DNA from: Lates calcarifer
Lineage: Eukaryota > Chordata > Actinopteri > Centropomidae
NCBI RefSeq assembly: GCF_001640805.2
Contig: NC_066833.1
Coordinates: 15,748,813-15,812,812 of the forward strand
Direction of reading: 5' to 3'
Length of the DNA: 64,000 nucleotides
Shown: positions 1 through 15,100 of the stretch, in pieces
Numbering within the stretch: position 1 is the first letter of the stretch
How the letters are laid out: every line of letters begins with the position of its first letter
Program-made: the position numbers and the translations under genes
Notes under the pieces: generated by a model
The model's input: the letters and a program-made list of their open reading frames with translations, nothing else
Database searches by the model: none
What the model was told of the DNA's origin: nothing

Positions 1-1913
1 AAACCTGACGCTCAGGGGAGATCATTTACACGTGAAACATAACACACAGAGGTGTGAAAAAATATCTGTGCCAGGCAAAGTCACATCACTGCTTTGTTTT
101 GACATTTCATTTGGGTGCATTGTTGATAAAGCAGGTCGGGCATGAGACAGGCAATATCTGATATTGAAAGATGTGCAAGAGGAAGTAATGGCTATTGTTT
201 GTAATTATTCCACTGATTTTTCTTTTTAAAGTGTTTTTATGCTGGACAAACTGTGTCTCAATCATTCTATTCACTTGGACCGGAATTGTTTTTGTGTAAT
301 TATTCACAGGTAGAAATAAAAAAAATCTCTCTAACACCTCACTGATTTCTGTGATGAGTCCTTCTCCATTCATGAATTAGCCAGGTAGTGCTAATCCTCA
401 TCTGAGCCACAGCATTGATTACAAGTACTCCCTTAATCAATAGTCATCCATTACACAGAACTCTACCATCGGCATTGGGTTTTATATTCAGTTTACACAG
501 TGTTATCTATTACAATTAAATTGCTGTCAAAAGATGTCACTCCATTACTGGAAGAGGAATGTGTTTTGAAGGTCAAGCTAACTAAGTGCTAAATCAGCAC
601 ATCTTTCCTTGGCTGTCAAGCACAAAGTCTTTCATTACTGCATGTGATGGTATGCTCTTGTTGAAGTTTTTGTATGTTTTATTTTCCATTAAGGTCAAGT
701 TGTTATTTTAAAGCACACAATATAGATATATTTACATTTTATGTGCTGCTGGTGTTTTGAAAGGCAATACAGGATTTATGTAAAGAGTAGCTGTAAGCCA
801 ACATTTATTTTCCTTTTGATTCCATTAAGACCACTCTAAGCAGAGCTACCAAATACGCAAGAGAATGGGGTCAGTGGCAATGCCTGTGCACTTAACCTTC
901 TCAAATTTCAGCATTGTCTCGTACTTAAAGCTGAAAGCTAAAAGTGCTCAGAGTAGCTGAGACCAACAAAGGTGAGGCCAGAAAGTATTTTCAAATTCAT
1001 GAAAAGCATCAAGAGTCCAGAAAAAATCACTTACATCAATCACTGTAATTGCAGTAGGACATCAAAGTCATATAAAGAGGACATTTAGTACAATCTGACA
1101 TAGAGACTTTATTAGATTTAAATAACATTACACAAAAAGCAAAACCAAATCACTACCTGCTGGATAATCACCCAGCTGTACATACACATTTAAAACTGTT
1201 TGTGTGTTTTTCTGGGTGTGTGTGTGAGAGAGAGCAAGAAAGACAGAGACAAAGAGACAGACAGGAAAACACAAAATGTGCATCTGTCAAACTTGAAGAT
1301 CATTAATTTGATAAACCACAGTAGCCAGCATAAAATCTCAAGGATAACATACCACAAATGCCACAGAATTTGCTTATACACTGGCTCTCTCTCCAACACA
1401 CACACACTTTCCATACACAGAATATACAAATGCTAACCAGATGATATTTGCACTAAGAGACAGCACATGTCTCCTTTCTGCCAAGTCAGAAGCAATGAAC
1501 AGTGGCTGCGACAACAATCATAATAGCAATGAATCTGCACTGTCATAACGGAGGTAGATCTGTTGAACCTCCTCCATCTAGAGCATAAACCAGAACACAA
1601 AACTGCACATTCCAAAACCACGAGTAAACACCTAAGGCCTTACAGCGTCATAGCAGCACATACATACTTGTCAAGATACGTGGAAAGCAGCCAAGAAAAA
1701 CACATTCAATATTATTCACGTATTATTTTCTCAAAGTTCTCCATTATCCACAGATTTTCAGCAATATCAAGCCAACCCTGAACACGTCGAGTGCTTGCCA
1801 TTGCCCATATTCTTTTCCATGGATGGAAAAACAGCACTGCCAAATGCTTTTATCTCCAGCTGTGCTTCGAACAAAAGTGACTCATGTATACACACAGTAA
1901 ATGCAATACACAC

Positions 1914-1916
1914 GAT

Positions 1917-1954
<38 letters not shown>

Positions 1955-1964
1955 ACGCACACAG
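1914..1964. repeat. (CA)n microsatellite
   Basis: An uninterrupted CA dinucleotide run grades into CGCACA units. It generates spurious open frames on both strands. Confidence 0.9.
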
Positions 1965-4675
1965 ACAGACATACAGATACTGTACACTAAAAACACACTT
2001 AAGGCAATGGTGGCCTGTCAACTGTGACCATTCGAGTAAATCTAAATTATACGCTTCTCTAACCCTTCATCCTTGTTCATCCCATATGAGCCTATGGCCT
2101 GAACAAGCTGCTTAGAGACATGGCACACTATTATACTGTACATCACTGAAACGCATGATCAGCTGCTTCCTTCACAGAACATCACTAAGCAAATATGAGA
2201 ATATTTAATTTCATATGGTTAACACCTGATTTCAGTACAATTCAGAATAATATGTGTATATTAACAATGATACAGATGAGCAGGTATGTGCACAGATATG
2301 GAGCAGCTACAATTTATATTTGCCTCTTGGTAAAGAAGGCTTTTGTGTCTCCACATATTGTCACTGACATTCATAGCAAGAAGGCTGCACTAATCCAAAA
2401 TCCGCCCTGTGAAGTCTTTAATCCTCAGCATAATGTTCCACAATATGATCTCTACAGTCCACATGGATCATGTAGATATGATAGTTGAAATTACATGACA
2501 TTTTCATTACATAAAACTCTGAAGACTATATTAACTCACACTGCAACTTGCTGCGCATGTGCTTGAGAACTGCCAGTTCTGTTCATCTTGACGAATCAAT
2601 GGCAAAGATGCTTGTGACAGCCTTAAAAAAATGCTGCATTGTGTTTTTTCCTAGGTCTTTCAAGGGACAATGAAACCTTTGTTGTGCCAGAAATGAGCTC
2701 CTCATTTTATAAGCAAATGTGAACAAGTAATTAAAAGGGCAAAGCTGGCTACTATCCTGGAGCGCCAGACCTCCAGGGACCACAAAAGCCCCAAATTCAC
2801 TGTGTAGTTTAGGTTGTTTGATTAATTGCAAGTTAGTTGAAATCTGCTTTGAATTTGCACCACAAACATACAATCAACACAGGCGGGTCAAGATCTAATA
2901 TTATGGTGCTCATGTAGAGAGGCCCTATATCACAGTCCAGTTTTAGTGCTTTCTGAGCTTAGTTTATATTTTGCTCATATTTTACTATACAACAGATAAT
3001 ATGTAAATGAAATTTACTGCAGATTACCAGATTACATCCTCTGTTAACATAACAAATAAATGTTGTTAATGTTAATGTTGTATCTACCAATTGCAAAAAT
3101 GTTTATTTTGAATGTATCAGTTAAAGGGTCTCTGACAATGTATTTAATTTGTTTTCTGCCAAAAAAGTTTTACAATCTTACAATATCCACTCATAGTGAC
3201 TACAGCTCTATAGGACTATATTTTTACATGATTGTGTTTAGACACTAGCAGCTCTTGTTTAAGGTCTGGAATAAATTGTGGTCTGGTTTAATATGGAGTC
3301 TGCAGTGACTTGAGAAACAATGTGATTATCAACATTTCACTGAAACCACAGTCTAACCTCAATCACAGTGCTTTAATTACCTAAACTGACCTGCAGACAA
3401 GAGTCTGGATGGGAGTCCCAGTCTCTGGTGTCATAAACCTGTGCTTTGTATGCCCTCCATCCACTGCAACCACTTCCATGTATCTCTGGCACGTTACACA
3501 AATATAGCACTTTGTTTACACTAAACATAATCCAGGCAACGATCATGTTTGCCATCAAAATGTAGTTGGGAAAACAATTTAGTACTACACAAACATAACT
3601 TAGAGGAGACAGGGGTGGACAGTCTAACACTGTACCAGTTCAATATGCTGGTAATAAATATCTTCAAACACAAATTGTCAAATACCTGCTCATATAATGG
3701 TAACACTTATCAATGCAATGTTTTACAACAGTTACAATTCTGTAGAGGATCTGCACCATCTCACATTGCCAGGGCATTCAGGCAAGGAGTTTTATTTGCC
3801 ATTCAGATAATGAAGCCTTTTTTAAAAAAATCATCTTACTACTGCTAAGCGGATTTGTCATGAATGCACCTGGAAGTGCTGCCCAGTCAGGCAAATTTGC
3901 TCCTCAAATATCAGCTTTGCTCACATTAAACAATTATGACCCCACTCCAACTGCCAAACCCTGTATCCCAGAGGCTGCTTCTGCAACACCTGTGGACAGT
4001 GTCCTTATCATTCGCTAGCAGCACTTCCCCTGAGCACAGCTGCACTATTTGTCAGTGACCCTTGTGTATTGTAACAAATGGTTACACAAGCAGCGGTGAG
4101 AGGTTCAGCAGAGAAACCAATAAATCCTGCAAGAGCCATACAAACATTTCACTGAGATGTGGGCGCACACAATGCTAAAGGTAAGAGATGTCATCGTCAA
4201 GCATCATAATAAGACGCTAGAACAGGGGGCAGGTGAGGGTTGAAGTGGGAGAAATTAATCAGCACAAGCAGTAGCAGCTTTGTGTAGTCTTTGTGGAGAG
4301 GAGACCAGCAGCAGGGGTATAATACTCAAAAGAATGAGTGAGGGCTTGTTTTGTGTTTAGAAATATCACCTCTTTGTCTCAACTGAGCATGATTGATTAC
4401 TTGTGTGAATGTGAGAAGTGTCCCTGATAGTGATCAGTCAATAGCATGCACAATCTGTGATGGAGACACTGAAACCTCTGCATTAGAAGATTTGCACCTG
4501 AACCGTCTCATTTATCTCACTAAACTTTCTGCAAGACTGATGGGGGGAGGTGTTACAAGCTTAAAACACAACTCTGACATTATCCCCTTGTTTACACATT
4601 AAGAGGAGCAAAATTAGCAATTATTTGGAGTACTGTTCCTGTTTCCCAATGAAAGTCCAATGGTCACTCTTCTTT

Positions 4676-4790
4676 TAGCTCAGCTTTGGTCTCCACCACC
4701 TCCTGAGGAGAAATGATTTGTTAGAAACTGTAGCCCGATGCTGCATGGTGATGACGGTGTGGGTCAGAAAACCAAAACAATGATCAAAAT
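4676..4790 (+). repeat. Fragment of dispersed percomorph repeat
   Basis: The segment begins with a phrase about choosing 'tttggtctccaccacctcctga' type bases, which recurs in similar form at 20217-20250. The two are separate diverged copies of one interspersed family common in spiny-rayed fish. The family assignment comes from memory of such repeats, not from a search. Confidence 0.45.
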
Positions 4791-6108
4791 TAGGCAAAAC
4801 TCTCTGTAGAGCCAAGTTGAACTGCAGAGATGGTATATATATATATGGTGATAATTCTCTGTGTATGCGGCACTATGACTGCCTCCTTTGACATCACACA
4901 TAGCAATTTGATCCATTGGTAATATAGAAAATATTGATTAGTGCAGCTTTAAACTCATGGAGCCCTGGGCAACACCATCTGTGGATATTGCAGATGATGG
5001 AGTTCTCTATATAAATAAATTGTCTCTTTTCACCATGTCTCTTAAGCTGTCATTTAAATATGCATCAGAACATTTTACCGTCAACCAAACCAAATTCCCT
5101 GATGCATGACATTCCTGTGTATGTGATTTTGAAGAAGCCATTTTCTGCCATGAGCATTTGTAACTTAAATATACATGAGACATGTAATATGAAGCTGACT
5201 GAAGGTGACTTCTTCATTAACCCTCAGTACTTTTGTTCACACTGACATTTGTCTGTACTACAAAAGTGGGATGTACTAATTAGAGATCCAACCACTATCT
5301 ATAGAAAATTTGTCATCCCAGTATTTTCATTTGCATTTCCACTTGTAAGGAAGGGAATTAACTAATTAATGGCATCAGCCTGTAATTGGTTGTGAGGAAG
5401 TGCATAATAATCAGTTAAAGCTGGAGCTGTGTTCCTGTGTGTTTGCAGTGACTATATTAGGAGGGGTGGGATAATGTCATAATGTCAAATGGCGTCTGTG
5501 ACACCACAGGGAAATCAGTCTCTCACAGCTCTCCAGGAAAAAACACCCGCCAAGTGTCACTCATAAACAATAACACAAATGGCTGCATTATGGTATTCCT
5601 CTAACAGAGAAACGCTACTAGTTGACAAATAAATACCTCCTCCCTGCTACTTACTGCTGGAGAACTTCATTCACAGTAAAAAAAAAAAGTCAGCTTTTTC
5701 TAGAATGCAGCTATGGGAATGAGAGATCACACAGGGATTTTGATTTGAAAAACACATTCCACCTGCCATGATCTCACTGTGATTTTACTGTATGAGCCAA
5801 ACATAAAAGGCCTGATCCCTCTGTGTTAATCAGCACAGAGGCCATCAAGCCCAGTGACGTCAGCAGCTAGATGAATGTGTACCTCTTGTGTTTTAATGAT
5901 GATGGGGCTTTGTCCTCCTCCTTACATTGGACAGGTAAGAACGTGACACTGTTTTAGAGACATAGAAGCAGGGGTAGCAGATACTAATTGATTAGCACGT
6001 AATTGTAAGATTTTGTTGTCTCAGTCTAGGTCTGTTTTCACGATTGCTACTTGATAGATTCTCCATAACGCAGACTGAGCCACAAAACTGCCGGCTTTTT
6101 GCAATCTT

Positions 6109-6151
6109 CAAAAAAAAAAAAAAAAAAAAAAAAAAGAAAAGAAAAAAAAAG
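6109..6151. repeat. Poly-A / A-rich tract
   Basis: About 26 A residues are followed by GAAAAG-type interruptions. It could be a retroposon tail, but no clear body precedes it. Shorter homopolymer tracts lie near 6941-6958 (A) and 7581-7594 (T). Confidence 0.85.
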
Positions 6152-8317
6152 AGCATGACAGCATTGTGCTTTGGTGCACTCAGTGAAATATGCTCATACT
6201 CTCACTCCAGAAGGGTGGAGGTTGTAACACAATTACTGTGAGGTGAGTGGGGGAGTCAGAGTCAGGCATGCTAGAAAGGGCCTGACAAACAGAAACCTCT
6301 GGAACCTGGCTGCCATCCTGTAGCCTGCAGGTGAGCTCAGCAGGGACAGCAAGTCACTGAACTTGCTCATAAATGCTGTAGGTACTTGATCCTATTGTTA
6401 CCTTTTTTAAAAATGTACCGTAAGGCTGCAGTGAAATTACTGATGAAAATCACTGCTCGATATTTTCATACAGTATGTATATGGTAAAAAATATATCATA
6501 CTGCATTAGTAACATTTACTGTATGTATAAGCTACTGTACAACAGAATTAACATATACATGTGACTCCTTGTTTTACACTTGTAATGTGATCCTCATTTT
6601 GGATCATAGATTATGCCATTATAAATCAAATGAGTTGCTTGGTATATTATAATATTAATTTAGTTTTGTCTTCACCAAGCACTACATACTACATACAAAG
6701 ACAGAAAAAAATAACAAAAAAATTTCAGTCACAGAAATGTAACAGATAGACAATTGTCTATCCAAGTCTATTATTCTGCCAGTCACATTAGCACGATTAA
6801 GGTTTACCATATAAATCATTTGGATAAATGCTGTAGTCTTGAAAAAAAAATGGCTTTAATGAAGTGTTATTAAAAATCTTCTATCCTTAAGGCCTCTAGT
6901 TTTAGAGTGGTAAGTTAGACTATTCATAAGATGTAAAAAGGAAAAAAAAAAAAAAAAAGGCCAGGTGACATGTGCTACAGTCTACAGATACTGTACCATG
7001 AACTTTATCACAGCATGACATTAGTATTCCATATATGGTAACTTGTTTGGTCACTTCAAGCGCTGTAGTATCTTTATTTAAAAAATAATATTACTTTATG
7101 CACTTAAGAAGTGTCTGATATATTCAGTATGTATTGGAATACATCCTTTAAAAACTCATTATTTTTCTCTGTGAAAATTAAATCTACTCCTGTTTTACTC
7201 AGGGTTGTGGAGTTTTTCTAATAAGTTAACAGGAATATAATAATTTAGGGGGGCATTAAATAGTCTGTTGAAATAGTTCAAGTTTGTTTCTAGATGTTCT
7301 CCTCAAAATGCTGGGTACTAATCAGTCAATCGTGCTAATTTACTGACTTCAAACAAGAGATCCTGATAGGAGAGAGAAACATATTAAGTTCAAAGTGTCA
7401 AGTCACCCTTGTCACATTTGCTACTATGTTCAGCTGCAAGGACACAATACAAACAAACACTGCAGCATACATAGAAAAATCCATCTCTAAAAACACAAAG
7501 GTGGCTAGCATTACAGTTTACAACCACAACACAAGGCATCAGCACTGCAGATGAACTGTAAACATCTTATTTCACTGAAGTTTTTTTTTTTTTTCTGCTT
7601 CTGTGAATCATGTAGCCACGTAGAACACACAACCTATTATAATAATTAGTTCTTATCTGGAGGAAACTCACAACTTCTGAGGTGCATTTTCAGTTTGTCT
7701 CGAAGATCTTTCAAGTCTTTGAACTCCACTTCCAACCTCCTCAGATTACAATTTGCCTGTGATTATAGTGCCCCTTAATATATGAGGCAAATCAACAGGA
7801 GACAAATCTAACATAGTATTTAATAGTAGGCACTTAGACCACAAGGCAGTTGAATTACCATCATTAACACAGATAAACATTAACAACTGACAGCAAAATA
7901 TAAAACACTATTTTCATAGCTACATGACTACTAAGTTATCAAGACTGTCTCCTTCACATGTCATACAGCTCGCCACACTAGCACCACACACACACACACC
8001 CTGCCATAAACATCTAAGCAAACAATTTGCCTTGGTCCACTGTGACAAGAGAAAACTGTTCTACGCTGTTTTTTGTGCTTTTTCAGTATAGCTATGGAGC
8101 TATTTACACTGTAAGACTGGGTGACATTAAATAATCCCTACATAATTTTACTCACAGTCATTTGCGAAGCTTCTATACTGCTACATTATACATGGCATGT
8201 TTTTCCACTCCACTTTATAGTCCCTATAAGCACAGAGTTGTCCTAAAGACGAAGAATATTCGGTGCTGTGTTGCTGTAGTAACTGTCTCTCTTCGACTGT
8301 GCCTGCATCCATCTGCC

Positions 8318-10596
8318 TCAGCAGGTTCCCATGGTGCTGACTGTAGTGTAACTGAACTTGGACATGGATGCTCCTGTTGCCATAACATCCTCCTCGTTGT
8401 CCCGCAGCCCCCCACGACGACGGCGGTGGCAAGGTGCGGTGCAGCACAAGAACGTGGTAAGCAGAGCTTTGCGGAAACGTGTGTTCATGAAGCAGTAAAT
8501 GACTGGGTTGACGCAGGCAGAGGTGTAGGACAACAAATGGATGAAAGCGATGGGGGTGCCTGAGAGGGCGTGTTTGGCAGAGATGTCGTCAAAAGCCCGC
8601 CAGGTGTTGGCACAGTAAAGTGGCATCCAGCAAACAAAGAACAGGAAAACAATGACCACCAGCATGCGGATGACTCGCTTCTTGGCCTCCAGTTTGGCCT
8701 CAGATGTGTTGCTACGTGGCCGCTCTGCCTTCATTGACCTGCCTGATGCAGCCATGGTGGACATCTCCATTGAGTGCGGCCGCTGGACGAAATTAACGTA
8801 GCAGCCATCTCCATCATCACTGCCACTAGACACAGTGGTAGTCAGGCCATTCTTCACATCTGTATGGGAGAGCAGAGAGAGAGGAGGTCTAACTCAAACT
8901 AACTCATCCTGAGAACTGATGATGCAGTCCTTGATTTAAACTGTAATTTTGTTGTATGAATCAGGCAGGTTGTCAACCTAAATATTAGATTGTTAACCTA
9001 CATATTAGGTTATATGTAATATTATTACATATAACCTAATTAAGTTGTAGTTTTTGTATTCCACAGCAGGTGATATTTTTTATAGATGGAAAACATGCCT
9101 GCCAGCGCTAGAGATCTTAAAACATAGCAACATTAAACCAACATTATCTGTATGAATAGATTCCAGTACATTTAAGTAAACTGAACATTTAAAGCAGTTT
9201 CTTTGCTCACAGCTCTCAGTTTTTAACCACTTGTTGCAACAATGGTTGATATTTTAATTTGGCATTGACCAAGATTTACACAGACTGTCCCTGAGCTCAC
9301 AGACCCTCTGACATGTTAATACAAAACTGAATATAGATGAAGGATGTACATGTGAATGGTCTGCACTCATATAGTGCTTTTCTAGTCATGTCGATTACTC
9401 AAAGCACTTTACACTACTGGTCTCATTCACCTATTAACACACACATTCATACAGCCCTCATTCTATGTATAGAGCACTCTAACACATGCACACACAATCA
9501 CACACCGATGTTTTGACGTCAAGGGCAATTTGGGATTCAATATCTTGCCCAAGGATACTTCAGCACATGGACTGGAGGAGCCGGGGATTGAACCAATTCA
9601 GTCTTATTTATATGGTGCAGAATCACAACAAGGCAAGGGGAGGGGAGGCAGTGGGAGTTAAATTTCTAAAAGGAGGTGGTTTTTAAGTAGTGAGGATACA
9701 GAGTTTAGTGTTTGCAGATAAAGTGAGTGCTCAATGTTTAAACAAACTGCCTTGTGTTATAGATACAACATGGGCATATATGAGTGGACAGTACTGTGTG
9801 GAACATGCGTCTGAGCAATGACATCCATGCCTGCCAGACTTACTGGCTCCAGTTTTTGTTTTGCTTTTTAATTTTACAAAATTGCCTTCTAGTGGAGCAG
9901 CACCAAAGCTCTGTGATGATACATGCAGCCATTTGTAAGGCTCATTTTGAGTGAATCACACTATTGTTCTTTAAAGAGCACATGCTCAGCTTAATGGGGA
10001 GAAAAGTGATAGTTCTTGCTGACCCACAGTCATTATTCATCCATCAGTGGATATTGATGTCTATTGTTAAAATGTACTAATTTAGCTCTCCTTCTAGAAA
10101 CGGCAAAGTACACTGAATACAGGGATGAGAGCCCCAAATCAAGCAAATACAAACAGTAAATGGCACTGTAGAGTATATAGAATTTGATAAAACATTCGTG
10201 GATTATTAAACCAAAAACAGATTATTTTAAAATCTCTAAGAAAGCCCTTTCCTCCTAATTTTCTGTTTGCTTTTTATTTTTATTTTTCTACTTTTTTAAA
10301 ATTTTTTATTTATTTATTTTTTTACCTCAAGCTCTTTTTTGGACAACCTCATTCTCTCTGAGATCAAACAGATGGTGATGTCCATGCCAGCAGCTGCCAG
10401 CCAATTCCATCCTCTAATGAAGCACCAGCAAACACACTCAATGCTGCTGTCATCCCCGGCACACTGTCATATGCTCACAAAAGGTTATGTTTCACTTAAC
10501 CTGCACACATTACAGTGATTGTAGCACTAATTAAATTTTTGCGATTAAAATGAAATTCCTCGTCATTGACATAAATCATGCAACAACAACAATGAT

Positions 10597-10638
<42 letters not shown>

Positions 10639-12110
10639 GTAAATTGTAACATTAGAGCCTGGTTGGTAGGTGACTGGATGGTGTGATGTGTGATGACATT
10701 TGTTTATTTAGAAAACACAAATTTAGTGACACTGCTTAACACATTTATATATATATAACAAGCCAATATACTGCTGTATTTACCTGGTCTTACCTAAGTC
10801 TTCCGAGGTCATTAGGAAGTTTTGTGGCCACTGGCTTGTTTTATGCTGTTGCTGCTCAATTTGAAAAACAAAAACTTACCAGGAAAAATTGTGAATGCAT
10901 ACATGCAGCGTAAAAAAAAACGAAATGGTCTTTGACTGTTGTATCAAGTCAGAACCTTACAGAAAGCTATGTTCATACTTCTGGAGTGGCATCCTCTACA
11001 CAGTGAGTTTAATTTTCCTCCATCAGGACAGTTTTACTCTGTATAGGTGGTACTAACAGATATTTGAGGTATATTTCAGTGACAACAGTGATGTTGGCAT
11101 TAACCTGTGTACCTTTTTACATTTCTGTGTTTGTTGTGGCTTTAATTCATGACTGTATTCGTCTTTTCTTCTTTTTTTAAAAAATTCTTTATTGACAGCT
11201 GTCTGTGAGTCACATTGCCCTCTGACACAACTGTTCTCTTTATCTTTTCCACATGTTGTGTACATGGCCTCACCAGTTGAGTCTTTTTTGTGGCCCATTT
11301 CAAACCGGATGCCTCTATAAAGTTCCCTGGAGATTAGTCCGTAAGCCACAATCATCACCACCCCTGGGATCGCGAACAGCACAAGCAGGAGCAGAATGTA
11401 CCTAAAAGAGAAACAAAAGAGGTAAAAATCCCGGTGTTGATGTAATCAGATAATTTTGTATGTGGGCAATCATTTAGCTCCAGGTTGTACATGTCATGTG
11501 TCTCATGTTACCATTATCTGTACATTAAAACTACAGAGCAAAGTATTGTTTGATTGCATTATTTGATATTTTCATATAAAATAACATGCTTTTTCCCCAT
11601 CATGCAACCAACAAAGCCATAGCCATTTGTAGGGAAATTGCTTTCCGTCTAGAAGTATCTTCAGAACAGCTGTAAATGTTGAAAAATGTCTCTTTGTTCT
11701 GCTAAAATGATGCTTAGCTCTGTTAGTCAATTGTAATGGTAATACATTAGAGGTACAAAATGCATCTGATGCCAATGCACAGATTTATAAACACCATAAT
11801 CAAGCCTAAAGTCAAGGCACACACATAGAATCAAACACAAAGGTGCTAAAATACACACACACACACAAAATCATCAATTTCAGCTGTGCACAAATACACA
11901 CAGATACACAATGGGTGACTGAAATTTCCCCAAAGTCCAAAACAAAAACACACTGAAACATCAGTCTGCTCTCTTCATCTGTACATTACCATGAAAACAC
12001 CCAACAGACAGAAAGAGCTGCTAAAAACAGGCTCCACGTCCAAACATGGAAGTAAATGAGATGTTTCAGTGTAGTGTGCCTTGTTGAAAGTACACAGACA
12101 CAGACACAGA

Positions 12111-12155
<45 letters not shown>

Positions 12156-15100
12156 GCAAACACCCCTCAGACACAGTTCATCTGAGGTTTATTTGATATA
12201 AAACAGCACATTGTCCACATGGCAAGCTCCAGGAGAGTAAAAAAGATGGATGACCTCACTGCAAGTTTTATGATAAATTGCATTTTATGTGCTCCAACAC
12301 CCTCAAAATTTGACTGATGAAGCTCAGTGAGGAAAAGAAAAACAGCCCTTTTCTTCTCCAGTTAAAATTACAGCTCTACCAAACTGTTGGGGTGCTCAGG
12401 TATCTAAACTTTTAAATGAAAATTCCTTTAACCAAAGTTAATTACCTGTTACAGCAGGAAACATTTTTCATCATCATGGAAGATAAGCTGGTTTGTCATT
12501 AGAACAGGAAATAGATCCAGTCAAAGCCTAAAGAGAAGATATTGTGGTGTATGGACAAGTGTGTGGTTTGCATATGCTTATTAATCTCTATTTGTTGTAT
12601 TGATTTTGTGCTTTTTAATCTGTTAATGAGATGAGAAGAAAGGTGCATGTTTTATAGGATCTTGGAAGGAGGGATCCTGATAACAAAAAATATTCCTTCA
12701 CTTTTTAGTAATTAGCTGTGAGACCCAAACACTCACCAGGTCTGCTCTGCCTTTGCAAGGGGCCACTTGTGGCGACACTGGTGCGCTGTGGTGTTGTCAG
12801 GGCGCTGAAAGGACTCCAGGTGACTGATGATTGGATAGGGGACCATGATGATGAAGGCCAGCACCCATGTGGCAGCAATCACCCGATAGGCATGGGAACG
12901 GGTCTGCCACACCCGTGATTTCAGGGGGTTACAGATGGCGCTGTAGCGCTCAATTGCTATGGCAACCAGGCTGAATGTGGAGATGCTCACCGATATGCCT
13001 GAAGGAAAACAAAACAGATTATTTAGAAAGTAAACATACCTGCTACTCTCTGTTCTCAGATATCTTTTATTTTGCTGAATGAAAAGTTATTACCATTCAG
13101 TGCTCAGAGTTTGGACCCGTAATAAAAAAGTAACAAAAACATGTTTGTTGATGTGCGCGTAATATCTGCAATCACAACTGAGAACGAAATGTGGTGATCT
13201 GTGGAGACGTGCTTAGAGATGATTATAATGCAGAGAGGAGGAGGTGGGGATGGTTATCTCAGTCTTGTGGTAGAGGAAATCATGTTGGCCTTGGCTATTG
13301 ATGCAATCTGCCATTTCCCTCCTGACAGGGCAAGACGGGAAATTACTCTTTACTTCTCTTGTCCATGTCCTCAGCAAGAATACAAACTGTGTATATGTGT
13401 GCGTTTATGTATGTGTGAGTCAGTGCCCAGCAGTGCACAGTGTTGTCTGTACCTATGAAGAAAGACTAATCATCCAACAGTCTCTCCCTGGGGTTTGTCT
13501 ACTTTCACTCAGTGCATCATGCTGATGGCTCTCCCTCATTCACAAGCTGTGTGCTTTACTTAATCCACTTTTTCTATTCAACTCCCAGCTGGCTCTTTCT
13601 TCAGCGGCAACACAATGTTCCTCTTCTTTCTTGTTTTAGTTGTCTCTAAATTTCATATTTATTCAATAATAATCAATTTGTTGTTATTTTCTCTGTCCTT
13701 AATGTCAATTATTCTCTTTTTTATTGACTTCTCCATTTTATCCTCTCTGAATTTCTGTGTTTACTTTTATTCCCCCTCATAAATGAGTGAGTGATTTTCA
13801 TTTCAGAGTGCAGGAGAACATGAAAATCCATTACATCTAAAGTATCCTTTATTTCTTCCAAGGACATTATTTTTGTTTTTTATTCTTTTATATCAATTAC
13901 TCTATTCCTCTACAAGCTTTATTCTCCTAACTCTCTCTTTTTAGTTGTTGTAAAAGTCAGTGGTGGAGAGCAACTAAATGCATTAACTCAAGTACTGCAC
14001 TGTCATACTTCCCTACATTTTCCTGACAGCAGTTACTTTGGATGTTAAATTTGTACATGCAATACCTATCAGCTTATAAAATATGATGCACTGTTGTAGA
14101 TTTAACACAACAGTAAAGTAGCATTGCCTAGCTCCATCCATCCAGTTAATGCATCAATCAGTATTGATCCAATAATATAATATATAATATCACATAAAAT
14201 TCTGAAGGTCACCATTATGCATAAAGTCATATAGCCTTTCAGTGCGTCTTGCTGATACTACGTTTCCTTGGGTAACACAGGAATTTAATTTGAATAGAGT
14301 ATTTTTAAATTGCAGTACTGTAGTTTTACTTAAAGGAATAGTTCAACATTTAAGGACTATACAGTAAATATGAAGCCATAGCCAGTGGCAGATTAGCTTA
14401 TCTTTATATAAAGAATTTTTAAAAAATGAACAAAAACTACTACTACAAGGAAAAACAAGCAGGTATGTGGTTGACAGATACTGTAGATACTGAGGATGAG
14501 TCACCTCTTTATTTGGATATGGCACCAAGGAAGAGAACTCACCTAGAGGCATGAATATCTAACTCGGAGAATCACCACTTAGTCACCTAAAGTGAGTGTC
14601 AGAGGGAAAAATGCATTCCATTGAGAACCCACATCAATAAACTTCCCGCAAATGGGAAAGGTAATGATAATGGACTGTGGATGGAAAGCTGATTAATAGT
14701 AATCTATACTTTTTGTAAAGAAGTGGACAGGAGATCAGAGAACTTGTTAACTTCCTGATTGCTGCTTGATTCCATTATTGTTCTTCAGGTTAACAAGTGA
14801 AATAAATCAATGCGTGCTGAGCTAAATGGAGTTTTATTTTTGTAGTACAATAATGGGCTGCAAAGTCCCAGTGGCCATGTTGTAGCCACCTTTTCATTTT
14901 CTATTGGATGGAAGTCAGTTTTTTCTCAAGGCAATTTGGGATTAACAGGTAATCAGACTGTAAGATTAAGAGGTTTCAGGGCAGGCTATAAGGATGCAAC
15001 ATCAGCCTGCAAGGGGAGAAAAGTAAATAAAACAAAGAAAAATACGTCGTCAGATAGGACCTTTAAATACCTTAGTGATTTATTGAAAACAGAAAAAGTC

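Larger units (their letters stand above)
1..8317. other. Gene-poor flank and probable 3' UTR of cckbr
   Basis: I find no exon in this stretch that fits a known family with splice sites and phase. Open frames here are short and low-complexity. The right end should include the 3' UTR of the minus-strand CCK receptor. Candidate poly(A) signals on the minus strand are a variant ATTAAA at 7819-7824 and an AATAAA at 7073-7078, but neither can be proved from sequence. The rest is AT-rich DNA with a (CA)n tract, poly-A runs and a fragment of a dispersed fish repeat near 4676-4790. Confidence 0.5.

Noticed and set aside
1767..2115. Open frames on both strands with poly-CV or poly-TH stretches
   Set aside because: Produced by the (CA)n tract. 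The same holds for 11975-12174 and 50085-50408.
2583..2873. 96-codon minus-strand open frame in the left flank
   Set aside because: No splice context, domain or familiar motif; composition is like its surroundings.
8162..8563. 133-codon plus-strand open frame
   Set aside because: It is the antisense shadow of the last cckbr exon and shows no independent signals.
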